Below are positions 25,992 through 35,900 of a stretch of 43,113 bases of DNA, piece after piece. How positions within the stretch are numbered: the stretch's first letter is position 1; each line of letters begins with the position of its first letter. This stretch comes from an uncultured Bdellovibrionales bacterium. GTDB lineage: Bacteria > Bdellovibrionota > Bdellovibrionia > Bdellovibrionales > Bdellovibrionaceae. Location of the stretch: assembly GCA_903926205.1 (NCBI GenBank), contig CAIYID010000066.1, forward strand, positions 1 through 43,113, written 5' to 3'. The notes beneath the pieces are model-generated. The model was not told where the DNA came from and searched no databases. It saw only the letters and a list, made by a program, of their open reading frames with translations. Position numbers and translations under genes: made by a program.

Positions 25992-27076
25992 AAACTCTCA
26001 CCAACAAAATAATGCAAGCCCAGTTCATCAGACCAATCTTCTGCCTTTTCCGAAGTCCAAATGTTTAATCCGGAATTTAGAAGTTTTTCTTTATCAGGAA
26101 GTTTCTCAATTTTTAATAAAACTTTTGGAGTTTGCTCAACTGCTAGATTCATATAAGCTAACATGTGCTCAGCCTGCGCTTGTAAACGATTTTTTTCTCT
26201 TTGGAATTCAGCTTTTAGACCATTGGAAATTTTTTCGCGTTCTTTTTTTCTTTCTTCTAGAGAGATTCCGAAATTATTTGAGTTTGGTGAATCAAGAATT
26301 TTAAGGAGCCAAAGGTTTTCAATATCTGATTTCGCCCATTCCAGCCAACTGACTCTTGTTTTAAAATAATTAATTTGTGAGTTGAGCTCTTCGATAACTT
26401 TTTTTGCCTCTTCATCTCGGCATAATCGTTTATAAATATAAAATTGCATTAAAAATATTTCAGGTTCCATTGTTACTCGAATTCGAGGCGAATGCTGCGA
26501 AACAATCAATCCCAACGTCCGTTCAATTTTATTAGCTCTAAATGCAGCCCAAGTTCTTTCAAAGATAATTTGGCGTAAAAATATATAGTCGTTGCCAATC
26601 CAATCGTAAACCTGAAGGGATTCCGCAAAACGTCCTGCTCCATATAATGCACGGGCCATTCGATGATAAATCATTTGTGAAAGCAAAGTTTTACCGCGAT
26701 CTTTCGCGTTAATAACAATGAGAGCTTTTTGATAATTAACAAAAGCCTCGGAAAATTTGTTTACTAGCATTTGCTTGTCGGCAAGACTTAATAGAGCATC
26801 CTCGATAGCCAGCTTGTCGCTAAATTTTTCTTTAAACTTTGCTTCCCATCCTAAAACAGTATTAAAACCTACTTGAGGAGTTTTTTGGAGTATTTTCTTC
26901 ACAGTGTACCACTGTTGAAAACTGACATTGGTAAGACTCATTTTTTTTACAATAATTCTTACCGCCAAATAATCTTTTTTTTCTATTGCAGACTTAAAAT
27001 TATCAACAAGAGTGGCGGCGCTCACTTGATAAGAAAAAAGTATTGTGAAAGTAAAATAGCTGATTTTTTTAAACAC
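25982..27076 (-). CDS. Exported helical-repeat protein of the Agl/Glt-like operon
   Basis: A 364 aa protein with a signal peptide (FTFTILFSYQVSAA). The mature region is helical, with TPR-like pairs such as FSEAFVNYQKALIVI and RALYGAGRFAESLQVYDWIG near residues 110-165, and a charged helix (LEERKKEREKISNGLKAEF) near 275-300. The start directly follows the stop of the second TolR-like gene (27077), so it is in the same transcript. Likely a periplasmic partner of the motor; exact role unknown. Confidence 0.7.
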   Translation of the reverse strand: MFKKISYFTFTILFSYQVSAATLVDNFKSAIEKKDYLAVRIIVKKMSLTNVSFQQWYTVKKILQKTPQVGFNTVLGWEAKFKEKFSDKLAIEDALLSLADKQMLVNKFSEAFVNYQKALIVINAKDRGKTLLSQMIYHRMARALYGAGRFAESLQVYDWIGNDYIFLRQIIFERTWAAFRANKIERTLGLIVSQHSPRIRVTMEPEIFLMQFYIYKRLCRDEEAKKVIEELNSQINYFKTRVSWLEWAKSDIENLWLLKILDSPNSNNFGISLEERKKEREKISNGLKAEFQREKNRLQAQAEHMLAYMNLAVEQTPKVLLKIEKLPDKEKLLNSGLNIWTSEKAEDWSDELGLHYFVGESLCK

Positions 27077-27538
27077 TTACTTTCCAGTCGTTATAAATGA
27101 TACCGTTTTAAATCCCACGGCACGGCAATACTTAATTACATCATAAATACTTTTATAGCTGACCTGTTGATCGGCTAAAACATTTAAAACCAAGGGTGCA
27201 TCTGCTGGCTGTTGTTTGACAAAAATTGAGATTGCATTTTTTAATTCAATTTCTTTTGGGTCTCCAGAAACCTCACGAACAATATCCATACTAACTTTTT
27301 TATTGATAAAGTTAAAATTAACTTCCTGATCAGTGATTATGACCTGATGACTCACTTCAATGATCTGCTTGCTCATACTTATTGGGAGATGCACATATTC
27401 CGGCAAAGCCAAGGATGCTGAATTAAAAACTGTCCCTAAAACTAAAAACACAATCAAAAGTGAGAAGACATCCACCATCGCCGCCAACTGCGGCTCTTGT
27501 ACTTTTCGTCTGATTTTACGATTGATTAATTCATCCAT
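27077..27538 (-). CDS. TolR/ExbD-like proton-channel protein (second)
   Basis: A 153 aa bitopic membrane protein with one N-terminal transmembrane helix carrying the key acidic residue in AMVDVFSLLIVFLVLG, followed by a periplasmic domain of ExbD/TolR type (ending KYCRAVGFKTVSFITT). I place the start at the ATG (27538), which overlaps the upstream stop as TGATG; a TTG one codon earlier is possible. With the TolQ-like gene it should form a proton-motive-force-driven stator. Confidence 0.85.
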   Translation of the reverse strand: MDELINRKIRRKVQEPQLAAMVDVFSLLIVFLVLGTVFNSASLALPEYVHLPISMSKQIIEVSHQVIITDQEVNFNFINKKVSMDIVREVSGDPKEIELKNAISIFVKQQPADAPLVLNVLADQQVSYKSIYDVIKYCRAVGFKTVSFITTGK

Positions 27539-28041
27539 CAAAGTCCTGCTTGCAAAATATCAGCATAACTTTCTAAAACTACATCTGGAATAATTGGCAA
27601 TATTTGATCCATCACTGAAACCAATTTTTGATAGGAGACATTAAAGCCCAAGGCCAATTGAATGGATTTTTCTTTTGGAAATCTTGCTTTAAAGTCACTC
27701 AGCACTTGTTTCAGATTTTCATTTAAATTTTGTTCATCGATGTTTTTTCTCGCTATCTGATCGGGGCTTTCACCAGACCATTTAAGCACGAAGGAAAATT
27801 GTTTCTCTTCCTGCTTATTATCTTCTAATTTAACATAAAGATGAGGAGACAAAGGTGGCTTTGGATTTTCAGCGGTCGGTCCCGAGTAGATCGAAGAACT
27901 GGCTGGTGGTAGACTGACTTTATTATATTCAGTAAAGGTCGTAGATAAAATTAAAAAGAAAATCACGCAGACGAGCATGTCAATAATAGGAGCTAATGGA
28001 ATTTCTCCAACATGTCGGTGAACTTTCTTTTTAGCAAACAT
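27538..28041 (-). CDS. TolR/ExbD-like proton-channel protein (first)
   Basis: A 167 aa membrane protein with the ExbD/TolR transmembrane helix APIIDMLVCVIFFLIL, in which the Asp is the proton-carrying residue, and a periplasmic domain ending in a helix plus AGL. The ATG at 28041 overlaps the upstream stop codon as TGATG. Two different TolR-like proteins with one TolQ-like protein is the composition of the AglRQS motor of Myxococcus; plain Tol or Exb systems usually have one. Confidence 0.85.
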   Translation of the reverse strand: MFAKKKVHRHVGEIPLAPIIDMLVCVIFFLILSTTFTEYNKVSLPPASSSIYSGPTAENPKPPLSPHLYVKLEDNKQEEKQFSFVLKWSGESPDQIARKNIDEQNLNENLKQVLSDFKARFPKEKSIQLALGFNVSYQKLVSVMDQILPIIPDVVLESYADILQAGL

Positions 28042-28682
28042 CAACTAGACCTTTCGGATTGTTCAATCCATGTCACTAAATTAAATCCAGCTGTTTGAGA
28101 TTTTCCTGTAATGCTATCTGACTTCGTCACGCAGACAGTGTGTACAATCATGGCCAAAATTGCGACAACTAGACCAACGGCCGTCGAGTTCATGGCTGTC
28201 GCAATTCCTTCTCCTAACATTTTTCCTTTTTCTGCGGAATCTGCATTTGCGATGGCTTCGAAGGTTTGCATCAAACCCAAAATTGTACCAAATAAGCCGA
28301 GTAGTGTTGAGGCCGATGCGATCAAACTGACAATAGGTAAGCGTTTTTCACATTCGTGCGAAATCTCCATGACGGCTGCGCCAAGACTTGATTTGATGGC
28401 TTCTCGCCCATTTTCAAGAGAAAGTAAACCCAATTTTATGCATTCAAGTTCAGGATTTCCTTCATTAGAATTGCAAATCTGAATCGCTTTTGTGTAATCC
28501 CTTTTCAACACGAGATCCTTGACCGCCTTCAGGGCTGCTGAAGAGTCGTAGGATTTCTGAAAATAAAGAAAATAAATTCTTTCTAGACCTATCACAACTA
28601 ATACAAGTGCTGCGGTAAGAATCATCCATGAAGCCATCCCGTGCTCCAAAAACATTTTAAGCCAAGCCCCTGCTTTTGCCAT
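28041..28682 (-). CDS. TolQ/ExbB/MotA-like proton-channel protein
   Basis: A 213 aa protein with the three transmembrane helices of the MotA/TolQ/ExbB family: one near 15-40 (ILTAALVLVVIGLERIYFLYF), and a pair near 113-143 and 158-185 (TLLGLFGTILGLMQTF and MNSTAVGLVVAILAMIVH), with the conserved GLFGTILGL and TA..STAVGL motifs. AGGAG lies 5 bp upstream of the ATG. It should surround the TolR-like dimer and convert proton flow to movement of the TonB-like transducer. Confidence 0.9.
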   Translation of the reverse strand: MAKAGAWLKMFLEHGMASWMILTAALVLVVIGLERIYFLYFQKSYDSSAALKAVKDLVLKRDYTKAIQICNSNEGNPELECIKLGLLSLENGREAIKSSLGAAVMEISHECEKRLPIVSLIASASTLLGLFGTILGLMQTFEAIANADSAEKGKMLGEGIATAMNSTAVGLVVAILAMIVHTVCVTKSDSITGKSQTAGFNLVTWIEQSERSS

Positions 28683-28690
28683 TTTATCTC

Positions 28691-29386
28691 CTAATAGTAA
28701 AAAACTACACCTGTCTCGAATAACGCAATCGTTGATAACACTTGTTGACTATTAACAATATTTTGCACAAAGCCCGCCCCTGCTCCTAAGCGAAGATTCC
28801 AATTTTTGGCAAAAAATGTTTTTCCAGCGATAAGACTGGTGCGAAAGCCAGTTCCACTATCATAATTAACCATTCCAAAAAATGTTTTTAAAAACATATC
28901 ACTGCGAATGATGTGTGAAAAATTCCAAGTATCTTTACCATAGAGCGGTGCCCAAAGTGCCGTAATACCGTATTGAAATTGAGGTTTCGCTTCTGTGACC
29001 GTGAGCGAAGAACCCGCGTTGTTCGCCGCTTTTTGAATTTCTGACACGATGGCGCGCTGAGTGGAGACAAACACAGGCGCGATGGAAGCATAAAATTCCC
29101 AAGTTTCACTGGTCGCATAACCTATGTCGGTGTTGAGGGAATACATGGTGTAAGGCCCATCCGAAAAATCAAAAGAGAAATAAGACGAAAAAAGTAATTT
29201 TTTACTCTTGATGAAAGCTCGATTTTGGATCACTACGCTGTCTTTAAAAACTGGGGGTGTATCCATGTAGATATCTTTTGGCTTAAGCTCCTGATTAAGA
29301 GCCGTTTCTGCGTATACAAGCTGAACAAGCAAGCAAGAAATAAAAAACAAACCTGTTTTAAATACTTTAAAAATACCTTGCGGCAT
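28691..29386 (-). CDS. Outer-membrane beta-barrel protein heading the Agl/Glt-like operon
   Basis: A 231 aa protein with a signal peptide (GLFFISCLLVQLVYAE) and alternating amphipathic strands (YTMYSLNTDIGYAT, WEFYASIAPVFV, FQYGITALWAP, WNLRLGAGAGFV) ending in VFYY, the aromatic C-terminus used by the BAM machinery. The size suits the small outer-membrane barrel proteins of myxobacterial gliding clusters. GGAG lies 4 bp upstream of the ATG. As first gene of the operon its promoter should lie in the 29387-29576 interval. Confidence 0.75.
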   Translation of the reverse strand: MPQGIFKVFKTGLFFISCLLVQLVYAETALNQELKPKDIYMDTPPVFKDSVVIQNRAFIKSKKLLFSSYFSFDFSDGPYTMYSLNTDIGYATSETWEFYASIAPVFVSTQRAIVSEIQKAANNAGSSLTVTEAKPQFQYGITALWAPLYGKDTWNFSHIIRSDMFLKTFFGMVNYDSGTGFRTSLIAGKTFFAKNWNLRLGAGAGFVQNIVNSQQVLSTIALFETGVVFYY

Positions 29387-29576
29387 TTAACTCCACCTTG
29401 AGTTGAAAATCACGTGATGAGCCACCGTTAAAGTATGTCTGATTAACCTCGAAGACATCAACCATTTTTTATTCTTAGGTCTGTGTAGAAAACAAGATAA
29501 AACCTGGCCTAGACCATAGTGACTTTATAATTCGTTATTGTATCATTCAAATGATTGCACGTTGGGAAAATAACAA
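29387..29576. promoter_or_regulatory. Divergent intergenic region with promoters for two transcription units
   Basis: This 190 bp interval separates the Agl/Glt-like operon (leftward) and the carbamoyltransferase cassette (rightward), so both promoters should be here. TATAAT occurs at 29526-29531 on the plus strand with no good -35 box. On the minus strand TTGATG and CATACT are spaced about 18 bp. These are weak assignments. Confidence 0.35.
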
Positions 29577-31349
29577 ATGAAAATTTTGGGGCTTTCAGCC
29601 TTTTATCATGACAGTGCCAGCGCTCTCATTGTCGATGGGCAAGTCATAGCTGCCGCGCAAGAAGAGCGTTTCTCTCGAAAAAAATTCGATGCCGGCTTCC
29701 CTACCCAAAGTATAAAATATTGCTTACAACAGGGAAATCTTAACCTGTCAAACTTGGATGAAATTGTTTATTACGAAAAACCATTTTTAAGTTTTGAACG
29801 ACTTCTCTCCAGTATTGTTTCGACAGCTCCGCACAGTTTGCTCACTTTTTTGAGTGCCATGCCCATATGGATGCGTGAAAAACTTGATACCCGCTCACAT
29901 CTCACTAAAATTTTAAAAAGGGATTTTCCTGAGGAAATATTGCCACCACTGTCTTTCAGTCAGCACCATCTGTCTCATGCCGCAGCCGCCTTTTATCCTA
30001 GTCCATTTGAGTCCTCTGCCATTTTGTGTCTTGATGGAGTTGGCGAGTGGGCTTGCACTTCTGGATGGCAAGGGCAGGGAAATAACATCGAAAGCCTTTG
30101 GGAGATGTCATTTCCCCATTCACTTGGATTACTTTATTCGGCCTTTACGACCTTTTGCGGTTTTAAAGTTAACTCTGGTGAATATAAACTCATGGGTTTA
30201 GCTCCTTATGGAGAGCCTTGTTTTGTTGATGTGATTTTACGAGAATTAATTGATCTAAAAATTGATGGAAGCTTTCGTTTAAATACAAAATATTTTCCTT
30301 TCGTTTCTTCATTGAGAATGACAAATCAAAATTTCGCTCATTTATTTGGAATCAACCCACGTGAGCCCGAGTCCGCCTTACCACAAATTTACAAAAACCT
30401 AGCGGCCTCCATTCAAAAAGTGACCGAAGAAATTATGCTTCGTCTGGCTAAAACTCTAAAAAAGCAAACAGGTTCAGAGAACCTGTGCCTCGGCGGTGGT
30501 GTGGCTTTAAATTGTGTGGCCAACGGAGTCATCGCTCGTGAAAAAATTTTTAAAAACATCTGGGTTCAACCTGCCGCTGGTGATGCAGGAAGTGCTCTGG
30601 GCGCGGCGTTCGCCAGTTACCATCTTCATCACAAAGCAAAGCGTGCCATACAACCTCCCGATAAAATGAGAGGCAGCTTTCTTGGCCCTCGTTATGATAA
30701 AAAATCGATACATGATTTTTTACAAAGTGTTGACGCAAAATTTTCAGAACTTGAAAAATCAGAGATACTCAGCCAAACCTGTCAGGATTTGAAAGACCAA
30801 AAAATTGTTGGTTGGTTCCAAGGATCGATGGAATATGGTCCCCGAGCCTTGGGCGCGCGGTCCATTCTCGGCGACCCACGGCACCCCGACATGCAATCAC
30901 GTATGAACTTAAAAATTAAATTTCGCGAATCTTTTAGGCCTTTTGCTCCTATCATTCTGGACGAAAGATGCGAAGAAATCTTCAAGGATGCTTTTCATAA
31001 TCCCTATATGCTTTTTGTCACCCACATTAAAGATCAATATAGAAATTCATTTCCTGCCATCACTCACTTGGATGGCTCCGCACGTATTCAAACCGTCACT
31101 CAAAAGGAGAACCCCTTTCTTCATGAGCTACTTGCTCGTTTTGAAAAAGAAACTGGCTGCCCACTTTTGGTCAACACCTCCTTCAATGTTCGCGGAGAGC
31201 CCATTGTTTGCAGTCCTGAAGACGCCCTTCGTTGTTTTATCCAAACTGATATCGATTCTTTGGTTATTGAAAATTTTTATCTCCGCAAACAAGATCAGAC
31301 CTTTAGTCGCAGTGATAAGCGATGGAGTGTGAAGCTTGAATTGGATTAA
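29577..31349 (+). CDS. NodU/CmcH-type carbamoyltransferase
   Basis: A 590 aa enzyme of the NodU/TobZ/SxtI family that transfers carbamoyl from carbamoyl phosphate, by way of carbamoyl-adenylate, to a hydroxyl of a sugar or natural product. The N-terminus has MKILGLSAFYHDSA and EERFSRKKFDAGFP; HHLSHAAAAFYPSPF at 130-144 supplies metal-binding histidines; LCLDGVGEW is the ASKHA-type nucleotide strand. The C-terminal YrdC-like part has the family blocks MEYGPRALGARSILGDPR and NTSFNVRGEPIV. Length is normal. The stop overlaps the next gene by 14 bp. The acceptor is unknown; the association with an SxtJ-like protein and an SGNH hydrolase suggests a cell-surface glycan or lipid product. Confidence 0.9.
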   Translation: MKILGLSAFYHDSASALIVDGQVIAAAQEERFSRKKFDAGFPTQSIKYCLQQGNLNLSNLDEIVYYEKPFLSFERLLSSIVSTAPHSLLTFLSAMPIWMREKLDTRSHLTKILKRDFPEEILPPLSFSQHHLSHAAAAFYPSPFESSAILCLDGVGEWACTSGWQGQGNNIESLWEMSFPHSLGLLYSAFTTFCGFKVNSGEYKLMGLAPYGEPCFVDVILRELIDLKIDGSFRLNTKYFPFVSSLRMTNQNFAHLFGINPREPESALPQIYKNLAASIQKVTEEIMLRLAKTLKKQTGSENLCLGGGVALNCVANGVIAREKIFKNIWVQPAAGDAGSALGAAFASYHLHHKAKRAIQPPDKMRGSFLGPRYDKKSIHDFLQSVDAKFSELEKSEILSQTCQDLKDQKIVGWFQGSMEYGPRALGARSILGDPRHPDMQSRMNLKIKFRESFRPFAPIILDERCEEIFKDAFHNPYMLFVTHIKDQYRNSFPAITHLDGSARIQTVTQKENPFLHELLARFEKETGCPLLVNTSFNVRGEPIVCSPEDALRCFIQTDIDSLVIENFYLRKQDQTFSRSDKRWSVKLELD

Positions 31350-31623
31350 ATTATTGTATCCCCAACCTCATTTTAATATGCCGTGGCTCCCAAAGTGGCT
31401 TCAAAAAATTCATGGAAGGGCTTTAACTATCGCGTATTACCTTACTCACACTGTCGCACTTCTCGGTTTATTTTTCATTTACTTCTTCTTAATCATCCCT
31501 TGTCACTGCTTCATGATACTTAAAAAGAAAGACCTTTTAAAAACCAATTATATTCCTGAGGCAACAAGTTACTTGCAAAAATCAGATTCCGTAGAAACAA
31601 TTGATTTTACAAGGATGTACTAA
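31336..31623 (+). CDS. SxtJ-like small membrane protein
   Basis: A 95 aa protein starting at a TTG with GGAG 8 bp upstream, overlapping the carbamoyltransferase gene by 14 bp. It has two hydrophobic helices at about residues 28-60 (ALTIAYYLTHTVALLGLFF and YFFLIIPCHCFMIL). Small membrane proteins of the SxtJ type are regularly encoded after NodU/SxtI carbamoyltransferases; no biochemical role is known. Its stop overlaps the next ATG as TAATG. Confidence 0.65.
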   Translation: MNWIKLLYPQPHFNMPWLPKWLQKIHGRALTIAYYLTHTVALLGLFFIYFFLIIPCHCFMILKKKDLLKTNYIPEATSYLQKSDSVETIDFTRMY

Positions 31624-31766
31624 TGCTAATCCAAGAACTTTGGCAATTTATGCGTATAAGAAAAAAATATTGGTTATTTCCAATCATTATGATTTTACTC
31701 TTGTTTAGTACCCTTATCCTTTTTTCACAAACCGCCGTACTGCCTTTTGTTTACACTCTTTTTTAA
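31623..31766 (+). CDS. DUF5989-like 47-residue membrane peptide
   Basis: A short gene of 47 codons plus stop. The peptide begins MLIQELWQFMRIRKKYW, has one transmembrane helix (LFPIIMILLLFSTLILF) and ends AVLPFVYTLF. This basic N-terminus, KK.W junction, helix and PF.YTLF ending match the small DUF5989 proteins found next to carbamoyltransferase and SxtJ genes. Both ends overlap their neighbours by one base (TAATG at 31621-31625 and at 31764-31768), strong evidence that it is translated. Confidence 0.75.
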   Translation: MLIQELWQFMRIRKKYWLFPIIMILLLFSTLILFSQTAVLPFVYTLF

Positions 31767-32941
31767 TGAAAAATAATCTTTTTGCATTACTTTTAGGTCT
31801 TGCTTTTTCTTTGTTAATCCTTGGAACTAGCGAATTGTTTTTCCAACTTAATGAAAAAACTTATTGGATAAATCCTCCAATGCACTCTCAGTATCCTCCC
31901 ATGCAGCTGGATCGAGAAGCCTCGTTGAAGTTATACTCCTTGCTTAATCACGGTCCTGCTTTTCATTGGAAACCAACTCTGTCTCCCGAAGAAGTCCTAT
32001 CCGCAAGTCAAGAAGGAATTGATCAAACTGAAAAAGGGCTCATTCCTTGTTGCCTGAGTAAATGGGACAAATCACGATTTCCGATTTCCATTAAGAGTGT
32101 TCTCAAAACCGCCAAAACCCATCGCTTAATTTACTCTGCAAATTATAAAATCGATTCACTCGGTCGTCGTATAACTCCAAATCCACGAGGTGCCTTTTAT
32201 AATATTTTAATGTTTGGCGACTCTTTTACTTTGGGAGAAGGTGTTAATGATAAAGAATCTGCACCCTATCAACTGGGCAAAAGACGCCCTGATTCAAAAG
32301 TTTACAATCTCGGCATTGCAGGAGGAAGTTCAAGCGAAATTCTTTATGAACTGATAGCGAGCAATAAGTCTCGCTTTCAAGATATTCCACATCGAAAAAC
32401 ATTATTGATTTATTCCTACATGGATGATCATCTTGAAAGATTATTTTGTCGAAGTCTCTGCCTTTTAAAAAAAAATGAATGGATGCTGGAAAAACCCTAT
32501 TTTGCATCTGAAAATGGCAAACCCGTCTTTAAAGGATTTTTTGATCAAAACCGTCAAATCTTGAACGGTTTTTATAAATATTGGAACCAGAGTGCACTCG
32601 TTCGATTTTTCAATATCATTTTACCACCCCGATTTGAGCAAAAAGACTTTGATTTTTTTGCAGAAGTTTTAAAAGAAATAGAAACTCAATCAAAAAATGT
32701 TTTTCAGGATGTCGATTTTTATTTTGTCCTTTATCCTGGAGCCTCACACTTTTATGGCAGCGAACTAAAAGCGGTCGCTTTAAAAAATAATATTCATGTC
32801 TTGGATTTTAGTTCGATAGACACCCGTCTTGCGACTGGAGGATTCCCCACAATTCCCGGAGACGGACATCCCTCTCCCATCACGCAATATATTTTTGCTT
32901 ATCTCTTAAATAAAGAGCTTCCGGTGATTCGAAAAAAATAA
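31766..32941 (+). CDS. SGNH/GDSL-type hydrolase, membrane-anchored
   Basis: A 391 aa protein with an N-terminal signal anchor (LFALLLGLAFSLLILG). The SGNH block I motif is FGDSFTLGEGV with Ser153, block II Gly lies in GIAGGSSSE, and the C-terminal GDGHPSP supplies Asp366 and His368 for the triad. Such periplasmic enzymes de-acylate or transfer acyl groups on glycans. It is the last gene of the carbamoyltransferase cassette, joined to DUF5989 by TAATG, so it probably acts on the same product outside the cytoplasm. Several lines of about 170 residues before the catalytic motif are unassigned. Confidence 0.8.
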   Translation: MKNNLFALLLGLAFSLLILGTSELFFQLNEKTYWINPPMHSQYPPMQLDREASLKLYSLLNHGPAFHWKPTLSPEEVLSASQEGIDQTEKGLIPCCLSKWDKSRFPISIKSVLKTAKTHRLIYSANYKIDSLGRRITPNPRGAFYNILMFGDSFTLGEGVNDKESAPYQLGKRRPDSKVYNLGIAGGSSSEILYELIASNKSRFQDIPHRKTLLIYSYMDDHLERLFCRSLCLLKKNEWMLEKPYFASENGKPVFKGFFDQNRQILNGFYKYWNQSALVRFFNIILPPRFEQKDFDFFAEVLKEIETQSKNVFQDVDFYFVLYPGASHFYGSELKAVALKNNIHVLDFSSIDTRLATGGFPTIPGDGHPSPITQYIFAYLLNKELPVIRKK

Positions 32942-32943
32942 AA

Positions 32944-35900
32944 TTACAGCTTGTCCCGCACAATGCGGAAACCAATATTTTTGGCAAGATAAGAAGGTTC
33001 GACACTTCGACGAAAAGAAATGAAAAGGTAGGCGTTATAATCCCACATAGAACCTCCACGAAGACAAATTTCTCTTCCGGCTTGAAGGGCTTGAGGATCT
33101 ATTCCCCCAGAAAGATCTTTGGTAAATGCATCAGTCACCCACGTTGTGATATTACCTTGGAGATCATAAACTGGTTTTCCATTAATCATCGTTGGTTTTT
33201 TTTGTCCCACTGGATGAGTTTGTTTATCTGAATTTTCAAAAGTCCAGGCCGAAGCCTCGAGATCTTCCTCCAAATTTCCAATTGAATAATACCCATCGGC
33301 GAGCCCCTGATTTCTTAAAGCAAACTCATACTCGGCTTCGGTTGGAAGCCGATAGAAATGCCCTTTTCTATGTCCAGGAAAAAGCCTTAGCAAAATTGAT
33401 TGAATTTTATCGTTATTCGTCAACGATAGTTTATTTAAGCCTTCAAACCATTTCATCACATCATAGTACGAAACCTGTTCAACAGGACGATTTCCACCTT
33501 CAAGTCGAAAAAAGCTTGGCGTTGAAAACTGTTGAGCCAATGACTTGGCCATCTTGGACAACTTATTAATACCTTCTTTCCACTTGGGCCCAGGAAGCTC
33601 ACCTTTAAAATAGGAAGGATCAGAATTCAATTCATCATATTCTCTCGGATAGTTAGATTTAAGCACTTCTGCAATTTCTCCCCAAACATTTCTTGTCGTG
33701 GCAACAGACATTATTTCAAACGGTTTTGTTAATGTCACAAACGCCGGGGCCTGACTATCCCTCATAAATGACTTGGGCTCAATTGGAACAAAGTCAATGA
33801 TCGGCGAACCATCCTTATTTCGCTCAGGTACTTTCTCCTGACTCACCTGAATATCCCGCCTTGCTCGGGCAATTTTGTTCACCAACTCATTTTTACCAAG
33901 TCGTTGCAATTGTTCAATCTGATTGAAACCTTGATTGTTTTTTGCAAAAAGATCAAAGTCCGGATGTTGAATCAGCCAGTCGATGAGTTTATCTTTACGG
34001 TGATAAGCGGCAATCATAAGAGCAGAATAATCGTTAGCATTCTTGTGATTGATATCAACAATCCCAGACCCAATGAGAGCCTCAAGTTTTTTAACGTCTC
34101 CATTTTTAATGGCGTCTTGCCATTTCAGATTTTGATCAAATGAAAATTTTCGTTTCCGCTCATCTTTGGATGTTCTCCAGGTCCCTATCTCAGCACGCAA
34201 CAAAACTAATTGAGAATTAGAAAATAATTTTTTTAAATCAGGCAAACCCTCAAAGTTTCTTATAAATAATAATTTTTCAAAGACCGCGGCCTTCCAAATT
34301 TGTAGACTGGCTCCAGGCGCTGTACTCACATGATCTAAATAATCTAAAAAATCTCGTTTTTTCAAAAGACCAAGATCCTCAAGTGTTCCTTTAATTGGGC
34401 CTAAAGTTTTAATATAGTGAATAATATCTTGCTCTCGATTTGATTTTGCAAAAGCCTCAATCTTAAAATAAACATTTCTTACTACCAGATTATAAGTCTC
34501 CAAAGGAATAAATTCTCGAAGGACTGACGTTTGAAACATAGATAAAATATGAGCAAGCTGATCAAAGTCTTCTTCACTGCCAGAATCGATGAGTTTTTGA
34601 AGTTCATCAGTAATTTTGGTCACATTGAGTTTGCGTTTAAATTTTTCTACCAAGGCCAAATCAGAGTGATCCACTTCAAATTCCTGAGACTCTGCCATTC
34701 TTATTAAATCATTAAGAGAAAAATTAAGAGATTCAGGAATGACGCTCAGTGCTTTCTTATTATGAAATAAAATAAAATCCTCGTGACAAGTGAAATCACC
34801 ACCCTCTTCGATAGAACCTTCCCGTGCGTTGGGGTCCACGGTAAACCGAATTGTTAAACCGGAAGAAGTGGCCCCTTTCCGGCCTTGACGCGTGTAGAAC
34901 CCTTTTCCTAGAGCGGCTCGCTCTCCGAATGTGTTTTCTCTTGATTCTAAGACATTGGGTTCACCAGAATGTGCGCGGGTAATAGATTCGTAAGCAAAAA
35001 AATTGTTTGTTTCATGAGCAACAATTTCGATACCAAGTTCTTTAGCTGTTTGGCCTGAGGACCGACCGATAGATTTAGAACGAAGGGGTTCTCTATTGAG
35101 CCACCAGCTCATGCTATCAATTTTATTTTTGTCGCCCATCTCTATTAGTTTTTTTCTGAGCCCCAATTCATCCAGCATATTCATCGCGTATTCAATATTA
35201 GTCGCATGCATTATTAATTTTTTTGCCGTGTCCTCCAGTCGACGTTGGGCCTCCGGGTTTTGCAATTGTTGAGGATCGAAGTGATCAACAATTGATTTCA
35301 TTAGCTTAAAATCTTTCTCTGAAAATTTTAATTCATATTGAAAAGCTTTTACCAGCAATCGCGTCACAGAAAGAATTTCAGGATTTTGTCCAGTTTTAGC
35401 TCGCGAAGTCGTAAAATGGTCGGCACTTCTAAAAAAACTAATTCGATCATTCAGCGCGTCCTGCAAAAATGGACTATCGATGGCATCCCAGTGACGCAAA
35501 TCACGAACGACGGGTTCTTTGGAATGAGTGACCTCCACCATGCCTAGTGAATTAGAATCCGAGTTTTGTTTACTAAAATCATCATCGCCCAGAAGGGCTT
35601 CTTTGTATCCTATTTCTCCGGGATTTCCCATGCGAGTCCTCAGCGCTCGAACCTCCCACTTCGCTGCCTTTGCTCCTAAAAAATGAGGAAATTTTTTAGC
35701 AATTGTCTTTTGAAATTCTCTGGCTTCCTCTGAGGTACCATCCACGACGATATCTAAATCCTGAGTGCTTCTAAAAATATTGGTGTAATCAAAGTCAAAA
35801 CGATCGGCTTGTAACTGATTGAGACCTTTTTCGCGAGCAAGATTCCACTTCACATAATGAAGGTAACTCGAGGCGGTTCCACCAAAAAGCCAAACGCGAA

